Shown here: positions 1 to 7,957 of the stretch, one piece after another
How the letters are laid out: each line of letters opens with the position of its first letter
How positions within the stretch are numbered: the first letter of the stretch is position 1
NCBI GenBank assembly: GCA_000708835.1
Contig: DF237651.1
Coordinates: forward strand, 1-23,154
Origin: Klebsormidium nitens
Taxonomy: Eukaryota > Streptophyta > Klebsormidiophyceae > Klebsormidiales > Klebsormidiaceae
Length of the DNA: 23,154 bases
Direction of reading: 5' to 3'
Translations under genes and position numbers: made by a program
Notes under the pieces: model-generated
Told to the model about the DNA's origin: nothing
Seen by the model: only the letters and a program-made list of their open reading frames with translations
Database searches by the model: none

Positions 1-7
1 TTAGCCG

Positions 8-28
8 GCTGTGCCGTCTCGGCACAGC
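8..28. repeat. Perfect short hairpin
   Basis: A 9-bp perfect inverted repeat (GCTGTGCCG / CGGCACAGC) around a 3-nt loop. It lies just past the stop codon of the Gag-tail frame. On the minus strand it could be a structure in the retroelement RNA or simply a hairpin between gag and whatever follows beyond the window. Function is not known. Confidence 0.5.
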
Positions 29-54
29 AATCCACCTCCTACCCATAGCCTATT

Positions 55-260
55 CTACTCGTCCTGCCGCTTGAGCTGCCGCTCTTCCCAAGCATCTAGC
101 AGCTTCTCAGCCCACTTGCGGCCCTCCTCCTCCTTCTCCCTCTGCGCGCGGTAGGCATCGTACTCCGCGCAACGGGCCTTGTACTCTTCATCTTCAAAGG
201 CTGCGTCCATCGGGTGCTTGGCACCCTGGGCACTGTATGCGGCACCGACTGCAGGCTGAA
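55..260 (-). pseudogene. Frameshifted C-terminal tail of Gag
   Basis: A minus-strand frame, offset by one base from the main gag frame, encodes a strongly charged helical tail rich in E, K and R that ends at a stop at 55. Its composition fits Gag tails better than the short cysteine-containing end read in the main frame (which stops at 194). I read it as the original Gag C-terminus displaced by an indel near 240-260. A programmed frameshift is less likely because no pol follows before the stop. Confidence 0.4.
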
Positions 261-1480
261 ACAGGCGCCTTGTTAGTCTGAGTGGCCTGCAAATACTGTT
301 GGTGAGATGCAGCCACATACGCGGGGTCGCTGGTGTCAACGACCTGCCAATCCCGCTCAAGATCATACGTGGGCGGCGGTCGTGCACCTAATGCACCGTA
401 TGCAGCTGGCGTCGAGTCTAGGGCGCCAGCGCCCTCATCATCAGAGCCGGCGGAGGGTCCAGGGAGTGCAGCTTGGTGCGCGTTGCCAACCCGGCGGCCC
501 TGCACAAGGGTGGCCATTTGAAGGGTCAGCTTCTCGACCTGAGCTGCTAGCGCATCCAGGCGCTGGGAAAGCCCTCGCTCCTGGCTACCGCTGCTCTTAC
601 CATCGCTCGTCCAGTCGGGTTTGAGCTCAGGGTGCGTCGTCCAGCAAACTGCTTCGGTGTGACCGCGCTTGTGACATGCCTGGCAGCGGCTGTCCGTGCC
701 AGGGCACCTGTTGGCCTGGTGGCCGGGGTGCCCACACCTGTAGCAAGCAGAGGAGTCGGCAGCGCTGGCTGCATGAGCAGATGCATGCTTGGTCTTAGGC
801 GGGCCAGCCTCTGCCCACCCGCGCATCCCAGCAGCATAGGCCTGCGCAAGCTCAACACGCTCAGCAGCCTGCGCAGCATCATCCAGGCTATAAATGCCAC
901 TGGGGCTTTTTGCCCAGAGGATCGGCTCAATGCGTTCACGCAAAGCAGGCGGCAGGGCATTCACAAACGTCATTGCCTGCTCACGCGCGTTCAGCAAACC
1001 TGTTTCTTCAGCGAGGCGCTCCAGACGGCTCCTTAGCATCCTGCAGGTCTCGTCCTCGCGCTTCTTCAAGGTCTGCAGCTCGCGCACCTTCGCTGCACTA
1101 GCAACGCCGAAGTGCTCCTTAAAGAGCGCAATAACGTCAGCGATGGGATCCCAGTCCCTGTCAGAGGCGCCCTCAGGCTTTGTGAGAATATCCTTCCTGC
1201 GCTTGCGCCAGAGCTGCAGCGCTTCATGCTCAAGATATGCTGGCAATTGAAGCAGAAAGTCCGCCTCAGTTAGCTTTTTATCTTTAGACTTCGCTTTTGC
1301 ATAAGCAGCCAGCAGTCTGTCTTCGAAATCCTCAACCGACTGGGTGCCTGGTCGCCCACTGAACAATCCAACGGAGCTCGATGGCCCCGCAAGCAGGGCT
1401 GCCCCACCATACTCGCTGCCGATCATTACCAAGTGGACGAGCGCAAGCCAGCGAAACACACCAATCACGGACAAACCCAT
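194..1480 (-). CDS. Retrotransposon Gag-like protein, two CCHC knuckles
   Basis: Structural nucleic-acid-binding protein of an LTR-type retrotransposon. From the ATG at 1480 it is 428 residues. A retrotrans_gag-like capsid region spans about residues 40-190 (FSG near the start, a conserved W at 91, and a FKEHFG motif near 120). Two zinc knuckles of the form C-x2-C-x4-H-x4-C follow at C246/C249/H254/C259 and C266/C269/H274/C279. A predicted coiled stretch follows them. Upstream in-frame alternatives are a GTG at 1543 and an ATG at 1426. Near position 250 the natural continuation moves to another frame and runs to a stop at 55; this tail (AKHPMDAAFEDEEYKARC onward) is charged and helical. So the gene probably carries a one-base frameshift close to its 3' end. 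The pol gene is not in the window. Confidence 0.75.
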   Translation of the reverse strand: MGLSVIGVFRWLALVHLVMIGSEYGGAALLAGPSSSVGLFSGRPGTQSVEDFEDRLLAAYAKAKSKDKKLTEADFLLQLPAYLEHEALQLWRKRRKDILTKPEGASDRDWDPIADVIALFKEHFGVASAAKVRELQTLKKREDETCRMLRSRLERLAEETGLLNAREQAMTFVNALPPALRERIEPILWAKSPSGIYSLDDAAQAAERVELAQAYAAGMRGWAEAGPPKTKHASAHAASAADSSACYRCGHPGHQANRCPGTDSRCQACHKRGHTEAVCWTTHPELKPDWTSDGKSSGSQERGLSQRLDALAAQVEKLTLQMATLVQGRRVGNAHQAALPGPSAGSDDEGAGALDSTPAAYGALGARPPPTYDLERDWQVVDTSDPAYVAASHQQYLQATQTNKAPVSACSRCRIQCPGCQAPDGRSL

Positions 1481-1879
1481 TTTGCCGCGGGCAGCTGACA
1501 ATGATCCTGAAAGATAAGGCGCTGAAAAGCACGCAGTGAACACCCTCCCTGAGGTGCCGAACCAGGTCTCACCGTTTTATCCTTGTGCTCGGCCGCGGGG
1601 TGCAACATACAAGCGCTCACCTGACGGAGGCGCTTACAGAAACCACCGGCGCACACACAAAGGGGGGCCTGCCGGGAGCTCACTCGCGTGGGGAGCTCTA
1701 ATATGGCGCGCTCAACAGTCGCACAGCTGGAGCGTTGCCTCCTGCCTGGCGGCCTGCGCACCAGCAGTTTTGCTGGGGGGCTCTGCCACAATCCCCGTGC
1801 CTCAGGCTGCTCTTCTGGCGACGTGCGCCTCAGCCTGAATTTCTGGCGCACGGCACCTCAGCTTGTTGACGCGCGCTGC

Positions 1880-2058
1880 GCCCCTTTATGCTGAACCACC
1901 GGCCCTTTTGGGCTGATCCACTTAAAGTGCAGCTCCTTTGAGCTTTTCCTCCGCCCCTTTGGACTGAACTGCTGCCCCTTTGGACTTGCAGCTGGGCTCC
2001 TTTGAGCTCTCACTCCGCCCCTTTGGACTTTGGCTTCAACTCAGAACCCCTTTGGGCT
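1880..2058. repeat. Array of eight small palindromic repeats
   Basis: Eight copies of a 12-14 nt unit related to GCCCCTTTGGACT recur every 21-30 nt, starting near 1880, 1902, 1932, 1953, 1974, 1996, 2017 and 2046. Several are true mini-hairpins: GCCC-TTTT-GGGC at 1902-1913, AGCTC-CTTT-GAGCT at 1931-1944, and GCTC-CTTT-GAGC at 1996-2007. The region has no gene. It may belong to the retroelement leader or to a host repeat. Confidence 0.7.
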
Positions 2059-2427
2059 ACTGTCCTGCAGGTTGCTCACAGTACTACCTGCAGCAACTCT
2101 TTGTATGTAATGTTTAGCTCCGTTTAACGTGCGAACTCATCACACGGAACTCAATGTTATGGCTGCTGTGAGGACACCGAATTGGCAGCCATGAAAGGCG
2201 CCAACACTTATTCCTTGTGTATCAGCAAACATACAAAGAGTTGCCTCAGCAACTCACTCGCAGGTCCTAGTACTAGCTCAATTGTAGGTATCTCGAAAGT
2301 TCGACTTCATCTACGGCTCAGATTGTTCGTACTCATTATCGACGGTCGAAATTACTTGACGCTAGCAAAAGGATAGTAACTAGCATGGGCCTCGATATTG
2401 CCCTGCACCGATGACTTGTAGCATGAC
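2059..2427. other. Intergenic, probable host/virus boundary zone
   Basis: No supportable gene. There is an 8-bp inverted repeat (CTGCAGGT / ACCTGCAG) near 2064-2092 and a small GTTGC-CTCA-GCAAC hairpin near 2240. To the left the sequence is retroelement-like; to the right genes begin. If the viral segment is integrated, a junction could lie here, but nothing in the sequence fixes it. Confidence 0.3.
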
Positions 2428-3785
2428 ATGTCTGATGAGGAGGTCGCAGCTCTGCTCGCTTGCCTTTCCGGGGATAACCCTGAGATGTGGCATCGTGTTC
2501 CCGGGGAGCGCCTGCGGGGAGTGGTGGGAAGGGTCCTCTTCGAGTTGTTCAGCAATGAGGTCCCTCCGAGTGTCTCGGAGATCTATGCCCGTCTCGTTTT
2601 CCCGGAGAAGAGCCTGAAGAAAACCCCTGACGAGGCCACCCTGAGACGCCCCCGTGCAGCGAGCAGAATCTTTACCAGAGCGCATGGGATCAGAGCCTGG
2701 GGGAGGCATTGGCCGGTTCCGTGCAGATCGGAAAGTGGGGATGGGGTAAGCAGTCCCTAGATGGCCTCGTCGCTGCCCCGGACAAGCATCGGGAGCAGGT
2801 CTTCGTGTCCACGTGTTCGCAGCCCGTCCGAGTCAGCGTGCAGAGGGCGCAGCCCCTGGCCAAGCTCTCCAAGTGTTGGCTCTGCAACAGGAAGCTGCAC
2901 GATTCCAAATCGGTCCTCGGGAGCACTTGCCGGCAGCACATCCTGAGGATGCTGAGGGCGCTGGAGTTGAAGAAGGAGACTTTCGACGACCTCCGGGCGC
3001 TCATGCACACCGATCCAGCTGAGTTCAAGAAGGTGTTCGCCGACAAGGGGTACGATGCGACCTTGAAGGAATTGAAGGCAGAGGTGCGGGACGCCCTGAG
3101 GGAAGGGACCGGGGAGAACGAATATGAGGTGAGGCACTCGAAAGAACCACTGAAATGTCCCCCTTGCCTGTTGCCTTCAGATTCCCTGGTGGCGAAGAGG
3201 AGCTATGTGATTTGTAAAGTTTGCGACAACGTACTCAGCAACTTCCACGCCTCTCTTTTCAGGAGCCTGCTCTGCAAACGGACATGGGCGACGACGACGA
3301 CTTCATCGACGACGCAGACCTCTCAGGAGAGGTAAGTCTTACAAGTCAGAGAAGCAGCTGTGACAATGGAAGGCTCGGATGCAAAGCCGGTCATATTGCT
3401 TCGGACATCCAGAACCTCTAGTTTCTCATACTCTTTTCATCTGCTGCAGGACGCTGTAGACTCAGAGGCCCGTGAGGAGGACGATTCGGACGATTCTGAC
3501 GACGAAGTGTCAGTGAGGAACTGCCCTTGCTCGTGCCAAAGCCCCCTTTGCAGCACTTTGGATGCAGATCTAGCGTATGTCGCCGTGATTCTTCATCTTT
3601 TCTCATGGCGAAGCTTGTGCTGGATGCAGGAGGACGATGAAGGGGATGACGGAAAGTTCAGAGTGCATTACACGGGCAGCCTTCCTCCCCGTGAGAAGAG
3701 GGCCAGAAACGGCGGGCGAAGACTGAGCTATGTAGAGGTAGATTCTGCTAGTGATAACGAACTCGTCAGCGAAGAAGATAAGTAG
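2428..3785 (+). CDS. Unknown acidic-tailed protein, four exons, one frameshift
   Basis: I do not recognise this gene. The exon model is 2428-3128, 3263-3331, 3450-3512 and 3630-3785. Three introns start GTGAGG, GTAAGT and GTGAGG and end in pyrimidine-rich CAG. Every splice is phase 0, and splicing gives one continuous frame to the TAG at 3783. Exon 1 starts at ATG 2428 (MSDEEVAALLACLSGDNPEM). It must change frame between about 2631 and 2665. A missing base in the C run near 2648-2652 would join the first half to the second half (NLYQSAWDQSLGEALAG, then a CWLCNRKL possible zinc site and a helical region). The small downstream exons encode runs of D and E. The last exon holds a basic patch (PPREKRARNGGRR) and an acidic end. 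The tail suggests a nuclear or nucleic-acid-associated protein, but that is inference. Intron-rich structure suggests a host-derived gene, or one adapted to the host spliceosome. Confidence 0.6.
3129..3262 (+). other. Predicted spliceosomal intron 1 (134 nt)
   Basis: Begins GTGAGG and ends in a pyrimidine-rich TTTTCAG. Removal joins GAG to GAG in phase 0 and avoids stop codons met by reading through. A shorter choice ending at 3180 leads to a stop within ten codons, so the longer one is preferred. Confidence 0.6.
3332..3449 (+). other. Predicted spliceosomal intron 2 (118 nt)
   Basis: Textbook donor GTAAGT after GGAGAG, and acceptor CTGCTGCAG preceded by a CT-rich stretch. Removal joins two acidic exons (DLSGE and DAVDSEARE) in phase 0. 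Confidence 0.7.
3513..3629 (+). other. Predicted spliceosomal intron 3 (117 nt)
   Basis: Donor GTGAGG, acceptor GGATGCAG. Its length is a multiple of three and it contains no in-frame stop, so a retained intron would still give a continuous protein with a cysteine-rich insert (NCPCSCQSPLC). Splicing joins two acidic blocks, which looks more natural. Confidence 0.55.
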
Positions 3786-3872
3786 GAAAGATGGCGTAGA
3801 TTCGAGAGTGGATGCGAGTGTAAGAAATGGAGACAGAGACTCGAGAAGTTGTCCGTTGCTTTCGCAGACTTT

Positions 3873-3972
3873 TGTGCTCCGTTATACGGAGAGTTGTCGC
3901 CCTACTTGTGTATCCAAATCATTGTGCTCCGTTATAGGGAGAGGAGTTGTCCTACTTGTGTATCCAAATCAT
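3873..3972 (+). repeat. 50-bp tandem duplication carrying promoter motif
   Basis: Two adjacent 50-bp units (3873-3922 and 3923-3972), both running from TGTGCTCCGTTATA to TGTATCCAAATCAT, end 5 nt before the ATG at 3978. Only a few bases differ. The second unit holds TATAGGGAG at 3933-3941, 37 nt before the ATG. The first holds the variant TATACGGAG. The duplication therefore doubles the promoter of the next gene. Confidence 0.8.
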
Positions 3973-3977
3973 CCAAG

Positions 3978-4709
3978 ATGGAATGGTCTTACTATGATCT
4001 AGTGTCAGATTTCGATGTCTTCAAGGCTGCATGGGACACACCAGTCGTGCAACGACAGCTCGAGGAGGATCTGTCGGAATGGTGCGATGCTGATGGGCTT
4101 CCACGTTGGAAGCGAGGGGATCCCATCTGGAACCTGTATAAAGATGGTGTAGACGATCAATGGGATGACATTATAGATGAGAGAGCGGCCGAGAGAACCG
4201 CAAACTTGCTACATGTAGATAATGCTGCAAAGTACTTTCAAGCGAGCATGAGCAGAGCTTGTGGAAAGACATACCGGGATCCGGATTCTGCGATATTCGA
4301 GATGCTCCATTCGAGATTGTTGGAAGAGTGCAGACCGCGATCGAATTCTTACGAGAGTCTGGTGCTCATCGGAGGTGGTTACTGCCTCACGAACGCACTC
4401 CTGAAGACGGCTGTGATACTATATCCAGATGACCCGATCGAGATACGAGGAGTGGGACCTCACGATGCGATCGTGCTCCCGAATCGAGGCTTGGTGATCG
4501 ACATCCTGGGGTTCTTTTACTGGTACGAGTTGGGAGATAAGGACTTTGCACCGGAGAACTTGTACTTCTCGGATTCAGAGTCGGACGAGGAGGAAGACTA
4601 CATTGTTGAGCTCGAATACCATTCTCAGGACGAGTCCATGCGGGTAGAAGTCTGTACCTGCGACGAATGTACGTACTTTGATGACGAAGGGTTGCCTGGA
4701 CTCTTTTAA
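3978..4709 (+). CDS. Hypothetical protein, 243 aa, acidic
   Basis: I do not recognise the family. The reading frame is open upstream to 3849, but the ATG at 3978 is chosen because the 50-bp promoter duplication lies directly before it. The protein (MEWSYYDLVSDFDVFKAAWD...) is acidic and W/Y-rich in its first third. A more hydrophobic middle (SLVLIGGGYCLTNALLKTAVILYP, then NRGLVIDILGFFYWYEL) has the look of a folded alpha/beta domain. A serine/aspartate patch (SDSESDEEED) and a CTCDECTYFDDE tail follow. No signal peptide or clear membrane segment is seen. It is convergent with the helicase and the two stop codons overlap (TTAA at 4706-4709), a compact arrangement typical of viral genomes. It may be specific to this virus group. 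Confidence 0.75.
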   Translation: MEWSYYDLVSDFDVFKAAWDTPVVQRQLEEDLSEWCDADGLPRWKRGDPIWNLYKDGVDDQWDDIIDERAAERTANLLHVDNAAKYFQASMSRACGKTYRDPDSAIFEMLHSRLLEECRPRSNSYESLVLIGGGYCLTNALLKTAVILYPDDPIEIRGVGPHDAIVLPNRGLVIDILGFFYWYELGDKDFAPENLYFSDSESDEEEDYIVELEYHSQDESMRVEVCTCDECTYFDDEGLPGLF

Positions 4710-6409
4710 CACTTCAAGCACTTTTGCTTCGCAACGGCATTCCAGTCCAGGACCTTTTTGAGGAACTTGCGAGTGATCTCGTCCTTGGTCTCGCTGAAAC
4801 GTCTCAAGATCTGATCGGCCGACCAATTCTGTAGCATGCCAAAGCCGTTTGCATTCGGAGACGTCGTCGCATTCATGATTGCATAGTACTTATAAACGGT
4901 CACGTGCTTCTTCGGAGTGTCCGTGTGAGACCCTCTGCGCCGCGCACGGCCGATGACTTGCTCGACACGCGGCGAATTGAATGCCGGTTCCATGATATGC
5001 ACGTGGTTCGTCCCTTTGAGATCGTGTCCCTCTCCACCGGCCGAGCTGAGCAACAACACCTTGATTCGGCCTGCGTTATACTCATCGATCGCCTGCTGCT
5101 TCTTCGCTTTCGATTCCTTTCCCGTGACCATGAGATGCTTGATGTGCGCATCTTTGAGCATGTCAGAGAGGATCTGAACCCCAGCCTCCAAGAAGTTGCT
5201 GTAAGCTATACTCTTCTCGCCTTTCGCATGGGCGGCCTTTATCCGCTGCAGCGCTTCGACGAATTTCGGGGCGTCGGAAGGCTGACCATGTTGTCGGATG
5301 ATGTTCGCCGTCCGTCGGGGAGCCGAAAAGAAAGTCATGATGTTCTTTTTCTCGTGGACGATGTCGTCGAGCTCGATGTTCGGGTTGGCATTCGCAAAGT
5401 CGAGCTGAGCTTGCCGTTGCCTCTCCGTCATCTTGACTTCCACGTTCTCCGTGGATATGGAAGGGTACTCTGGGTCGCTCGAAGAGGGTGCGTAATATAG
5501 CATGCAGCATTCCAGAGCTGACTTCAAGGTCGCTTGATCGCTCTCCAGACCGGTCGCTCCGAAATGAGCATCAAAGCTCTCCTTTGTATTTGGTATGGCG
5601 TTGTGCTTCCTGAGCATGTTTGCCAACGGTGCGATATCCGAAGGAGCGTTCTGGACCGGGGTCCCCGTCAGAAGCAACACTTTCGTCGCACCCTTGGCCT
5701 GTGCGAAGATGGCCTTGGACCTCTGCCCAGCGGCGTTACGAAGGTTGTGAGCTTCGTCCACTACCAGGAGTTTGTCCTTGGTGAGAAACGTACCTCCTTC
5801 TGCTTTCTTCGTGAAGTTTTCGAACGACATGACGTTGTACTTGTCGGCCTTGGCGTGAAACTTGCTCAGCTCCTTCTTGTAGTTTGCTATAAGCGACGCA
5901 GGGGTGACCACCACGATAGACTTTACTATCCCATGATTCATGAGAGCCTCTGCGGCTGCCATGCTGCTCAGCGTCTTTCCGGAACCCACTCCAAAGTAAA
6001 GGATGAGCCCTCGGATGCAAGGATTGAGCATCCTCTCTGCGACTTCGATCTGGTGAGGCATCAGAGGGACGCCAGGGAACTTGGAACCGCCCGCAAAGAG
6101 CTCTTTCGTCTTGGATTTCGACGGTCGAGACCTCGGCTTCGGTACGTTCGCCAGGGTAGCACCTTCTTTGCCGATGGGCACCTTGGTGGTTGGAATCTTC
6201 TTCGTCGTCGTCTTCTGTCTGGTCATGTCTACGTCGCTGTGCTTCATCGCCAGAGCCTTGCACAGCGCGGCTTTATTCTTGTATGTGGTCCAGTTGGGCA
6301 ATCCAGAGGCACGTGCCAGCACGACCAGCTCGTCCTTCTTCCACGCGTTATTACTCTTCGTCTTCCTCACGGAGCACGGCCTCTCATCGAAGCGAATGTC
6401 TTCAGGCAT
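4706..6409 (-). CDS. Superfamily II DEAH helicase, D6/D11-like
   Basis: NTP-dependent helicase/translocase of the type conserved in large DNA viruses, where D6/D11 relatives act in viral transcription (initiation or termination factors packed in the virion). The 567-residue protein shows Walker A GVGSGKT at 140-146, motif Ia VVVTPASLI at about 166-174, DEAH at 218-221, motif III LLTGTPVQN at about 246-254, motif V (SSAGGEGHDL), and motif VI QVIGRARRRG from 484. An LMPHQIEVAERM Q-like region precedes Walker A. The N-terminus (about 20-60; WKKDELVVLARASGLPNWTTYKNKAALCKAL) resembles a SAP-type helix-extended-helix, which would bind DNA. A basic linker rich in K/T follows. All motifs look intact, so the gene appears functional. 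Chromatin-remodelling SNF2 proteins share the motif set; the viral context favours a transcription role. Confidence 0.85.
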   Translation of the reverse strand: MPEDIRFDERPCSVRKTKSNNAWKKDELVVLARASGLPNWTTYKNKAALCKALAMKHSDVDMTRQKTTTKKIPTTKVPIGKEGATLANVPKPRSRPSKSKTKELFAGGSKFPGVPLMPHQIEVAERMLNPCIRGLILYFGVGSGKTLSSMAAAEALMNHGIVKSIVVVTPASLIANYKKELSKFHAKADKYNVMSFENFTKKAEGGTFLTKDKLLVVDEAHNLRNAAGQRSKAIFAQAKGATKVLLLTGTPVQNAPSDIAPLANMLRKHNAIPNTKESFDAHFGATGLESDQATLKSALECCMLYYAPSSSDPEYPSISTENVEVKMTERQRQAQLDFANANPNIELDDIVHEKKNIMTFFSAPRRTANIIRQHGQPSDAPKFVEALQRIKAAHAKGEKSIAYSNFLEAGVQILSDMLKDAHIKHLMVTGKESKAKKQQAIDEYNAGRIKVLLLSSAGGEGHDLKGTNHVHIMEPAFNSPRVEQVIGRARRRGSHTDTPKKHVTVYKYYAIMNATTSPNANGFGMLQNWSADQILRRFSETKDEITRKFLKKVLDWNAVAKQKCLKC

Positions 6410-6456
6410 GTCCGATTGATGTGTGAGTATGTTAATTTACACTCGAGAATAAAATC

Positions 6457-6687
6457 TCAAGCCGAGATGAACCAGTTCCACATGTGAGAGAACCAGCTCG
6501 ACGTACGTTCTATCTTCACGCTACCTTGTGACATTCCGATCGAATGCGATTCCGATGCCTTTTCTGAGGGAGGGGTGCCTTCTGAGAGCACCGCTTTACC
6601 TGGGAGTGGCTTCTCGACGCGAGATGGGAGAGGCGGCTCGACCGGTTTCGGCGGCTTTTGCGCGATGGTCTCGCGTTTCTCATCCAT
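6457..6687 (-). CDS. Small proline-rich hypothetical protein, 76 aa
   Basis: Short basic, proline-rich protein (PPKPVEPPLPSRVEKPLPGK) ending in an aromatic patch (SSWFSHMWNWFISA) that could be a short membrane-contact or protein-binding helix. A TATA-like CTATATAG lies about 10 nt upstream of the ATG on the minus strand. It sits between two other minus-strand genes with close spacing, which supports it being real. No family is recognised. Confidence 0.5.
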   Translation of the reverse strand: MDEKRETIAQKPPKPVEPPLPSRVEKPLPGKAVLSEGTPPSEKASESHSIGMSQGSVKIERTSSWFSHMWNWFISA

Positions 6688-6713
6688 CTCTGCATACTAT
6701 ATAGCCACGAAAA

Positions 6714-7166
6714 TCATTCATTTGGGATCTCGGGACTCTTTGCATTGGAGCTGACGCTGGGCCAAGGGAAACTTCGAAATTTCGAAACACCACCCTGAAT
6801 GGTGTTTCCTTCCCTCTCGAATCTGGACCACGGCAGGGTGGCCGTTCCGCCCTCGAACGGCACCACTTCGAGGGGGGCAGGAACCTTTGCCTTTTCTCGC
6901 ACGGGCTCGCCCCGGACGTACTTCCGTGCGTCGTCCTTCTCCTTCGGCTTCGCGTCATCTCCGCTCGCCATCACTCGAACCTCGACGAGGGGGCTCGCGA
7001 AGACCGTCTCTCTGACCGTTGGGATGGGAGGCGAAGGGGGCTCGCGGCTCGAGGCGGCCGGCGGTGCACTCGGCCTCTTCTCTTCGTACGATTCGAGCGG
7101 TTCGTACTCGAAAGCATCGCTTTTCGCTGGTATCTGGAAGCAGCAGAGTAGTCGGACGAGGTTCAT
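6714..7166 (-). CDS. Hypothetical protein, 150 aa, P/E/K-rich
   Basis: Begins MNLVRLLCCFQIPAK, a short hydrophobic, cysteine-containing N-terminus that could be lipid-attached or membrane-associated. The rest is a long low-complexity region rich in P, E, K and S. It is divergent from the SET gene (59 bp between longest frames) and lies upstream of the small proline-rich gene on the same strand, so the two could be co-transcribed. No domain is recognised, and disorder is likely. Confidence 0.5.
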   Translation of the reverse strand: MNLVRLLCCFQIPAKSDAFEYEPLESYEEKRPSAPPAASSREPPSPPIPTVRETVFASPLVEVRVMASGDDAKPKEKDDARKYVRGEPVREKAKVPAPLEVVPFEGGTATLPWSRFEREGNTIQGGVSKFRSFPWPSVSSNAKSPEIPNE

Positions 7167-7225
7167 GTTCGCCTTGAGAGATCCACCTAAAACTTTCGAG
7201 CATCTGCGACGCGCGCGTTCGAATT

Positions 7226-7849
7226 ATGTTGGCAGTAAGATATGCACTTTCGCCAAGCATGTCGTTTGCGTTCCACTACCGAGGCAAGTCCGGAACGAGA
7301 TTCGATTGCGACTTGAAGTGCGAAGGTTGTGCTGGGAAGCTCGAGGACGGACGCCGGTGCACACGCACCGTATGCATAGGGTTACCTTTTTGCTGGCAAC
7401 ATCTCATGACGTGCAAGGACGACGAACACGGTCTCAAGATTAAGAAGTCGCCTATAGCAGGCAAGGGGTTATTCGCATGGAGCAAGAAGGGAGGCAGGGA
7501 TATCGTGTATAAGCCACGCAAAACCATCACAGGATACGAAGGCGAACGGCTCACTATATCTCAACTGACAAGACGATTCGGAAGCGACACGGCACCATAT
7601 GCGATCGGTCTGAGTCGCGGAATAGTGCTAGATGCTGCATGCAGGAGAGGTGCTGGCGCTATAGCCAACGCTCCTCGGAACGAGAGAGAAGAGAACGCGG
7701 CGTTTAGGATACGCGAGAGAGGTGGAAAGCATATAGTGGAACTGGTGGCTCTCAGAAACATCAGACACAACCAAGAGATCCTGTGCGATTACGGTGATGA
7801 GTATTGGAAGCACGCACAGGGTAAGCATTATACGAGAGGAAAACTGTGA
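7226..7849 (+). CDS. SET-domain protein (viral lysine methyltransferase-like)
   Basis: Likely protein-lysine methyltransferase, as in the small vSET proteins of chlorella viruses, which methylate histone H3 to silence host chromatin. From ATG 7226 it is 207 residues; an in-frame ATG at 7259 (MSFAFHYRGK) is an equally good start. A cysteine/histidine cluster (C28, C32, C35, C45, C50, C56, H59; GLPFCWQH) precedes the domain and may bind zinc. The SET domain covers about 70-194: KGLFAW (AdoMet loop), a GAGAIANAP-NAAF segment where most SET proteins have a NHSC-PN motif, and the closing LRNIRHNQEILCDYGDEYW with the catalytic-type Tyr at 189. The NHSC-like motif is altered, so activity is not certain. 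It is divergent from the hypothetical gene at 6714. Confidence 0.8.
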   Translation: MLAVRYALSPSMSFAFHYRGKSGTRFDCDLKCEGCAGKLEDGRRCTRTVCIGLPFCWQHLMTCKDDEHGLKIKKSPIAGKGLFAWSKKGGRDIVYKPRKTITGYEGERLTISQLTRRFGSDTAPYAIGLSRGIVLDAACRRGAGAIANAPRNEREENAAFRIRERGGKHIVELVALRNIRHNQEILCDYGDEYWKHAQGKHYTRGKL

Positions 7850-7957
7850 TAGTCGCATATGTTATCGTATTTTACACAAAATTACAAATACTGCGTCTCT
7901 TATTCTGCTACCGGTAGTCTTGCAAAGGACCTAGTCGTTCAGGTCGTGCGAGAATGA

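Larger units (their letters stand above)
1..2058 (-). mobile_element. Partial retrotransposon (gag end)
   Basis: The minus strand carries a retrotransposon Gag. Any pol region would lie to the left of the window, so only the 5' part of the element is visible. The upstream sequence (1544-2058) has no convincing gene; it holds an array of small palindromic repeats and may be untranslated leader or terminal repeat. I could not find a primer-binding site or the ends of a long terminal repeat, so the right boundary is a guess placed at the end of the repeat array. Base use differs from the viral genes to the right, which suits host-genome sequence next to an integrated virus. Confidence 0.55.

Noticed and set aside
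547..1250. Several overlapping frames in the gag region
   Set aside because: Shadows of the GC-rich gag gene; only the frame with zinc knuckles and the Gag core is supported.
2182..2376. 64-residue frame on the plus strand
   Set aside because: No motif, no promoter, composition like random sequence; treated as intergenic.
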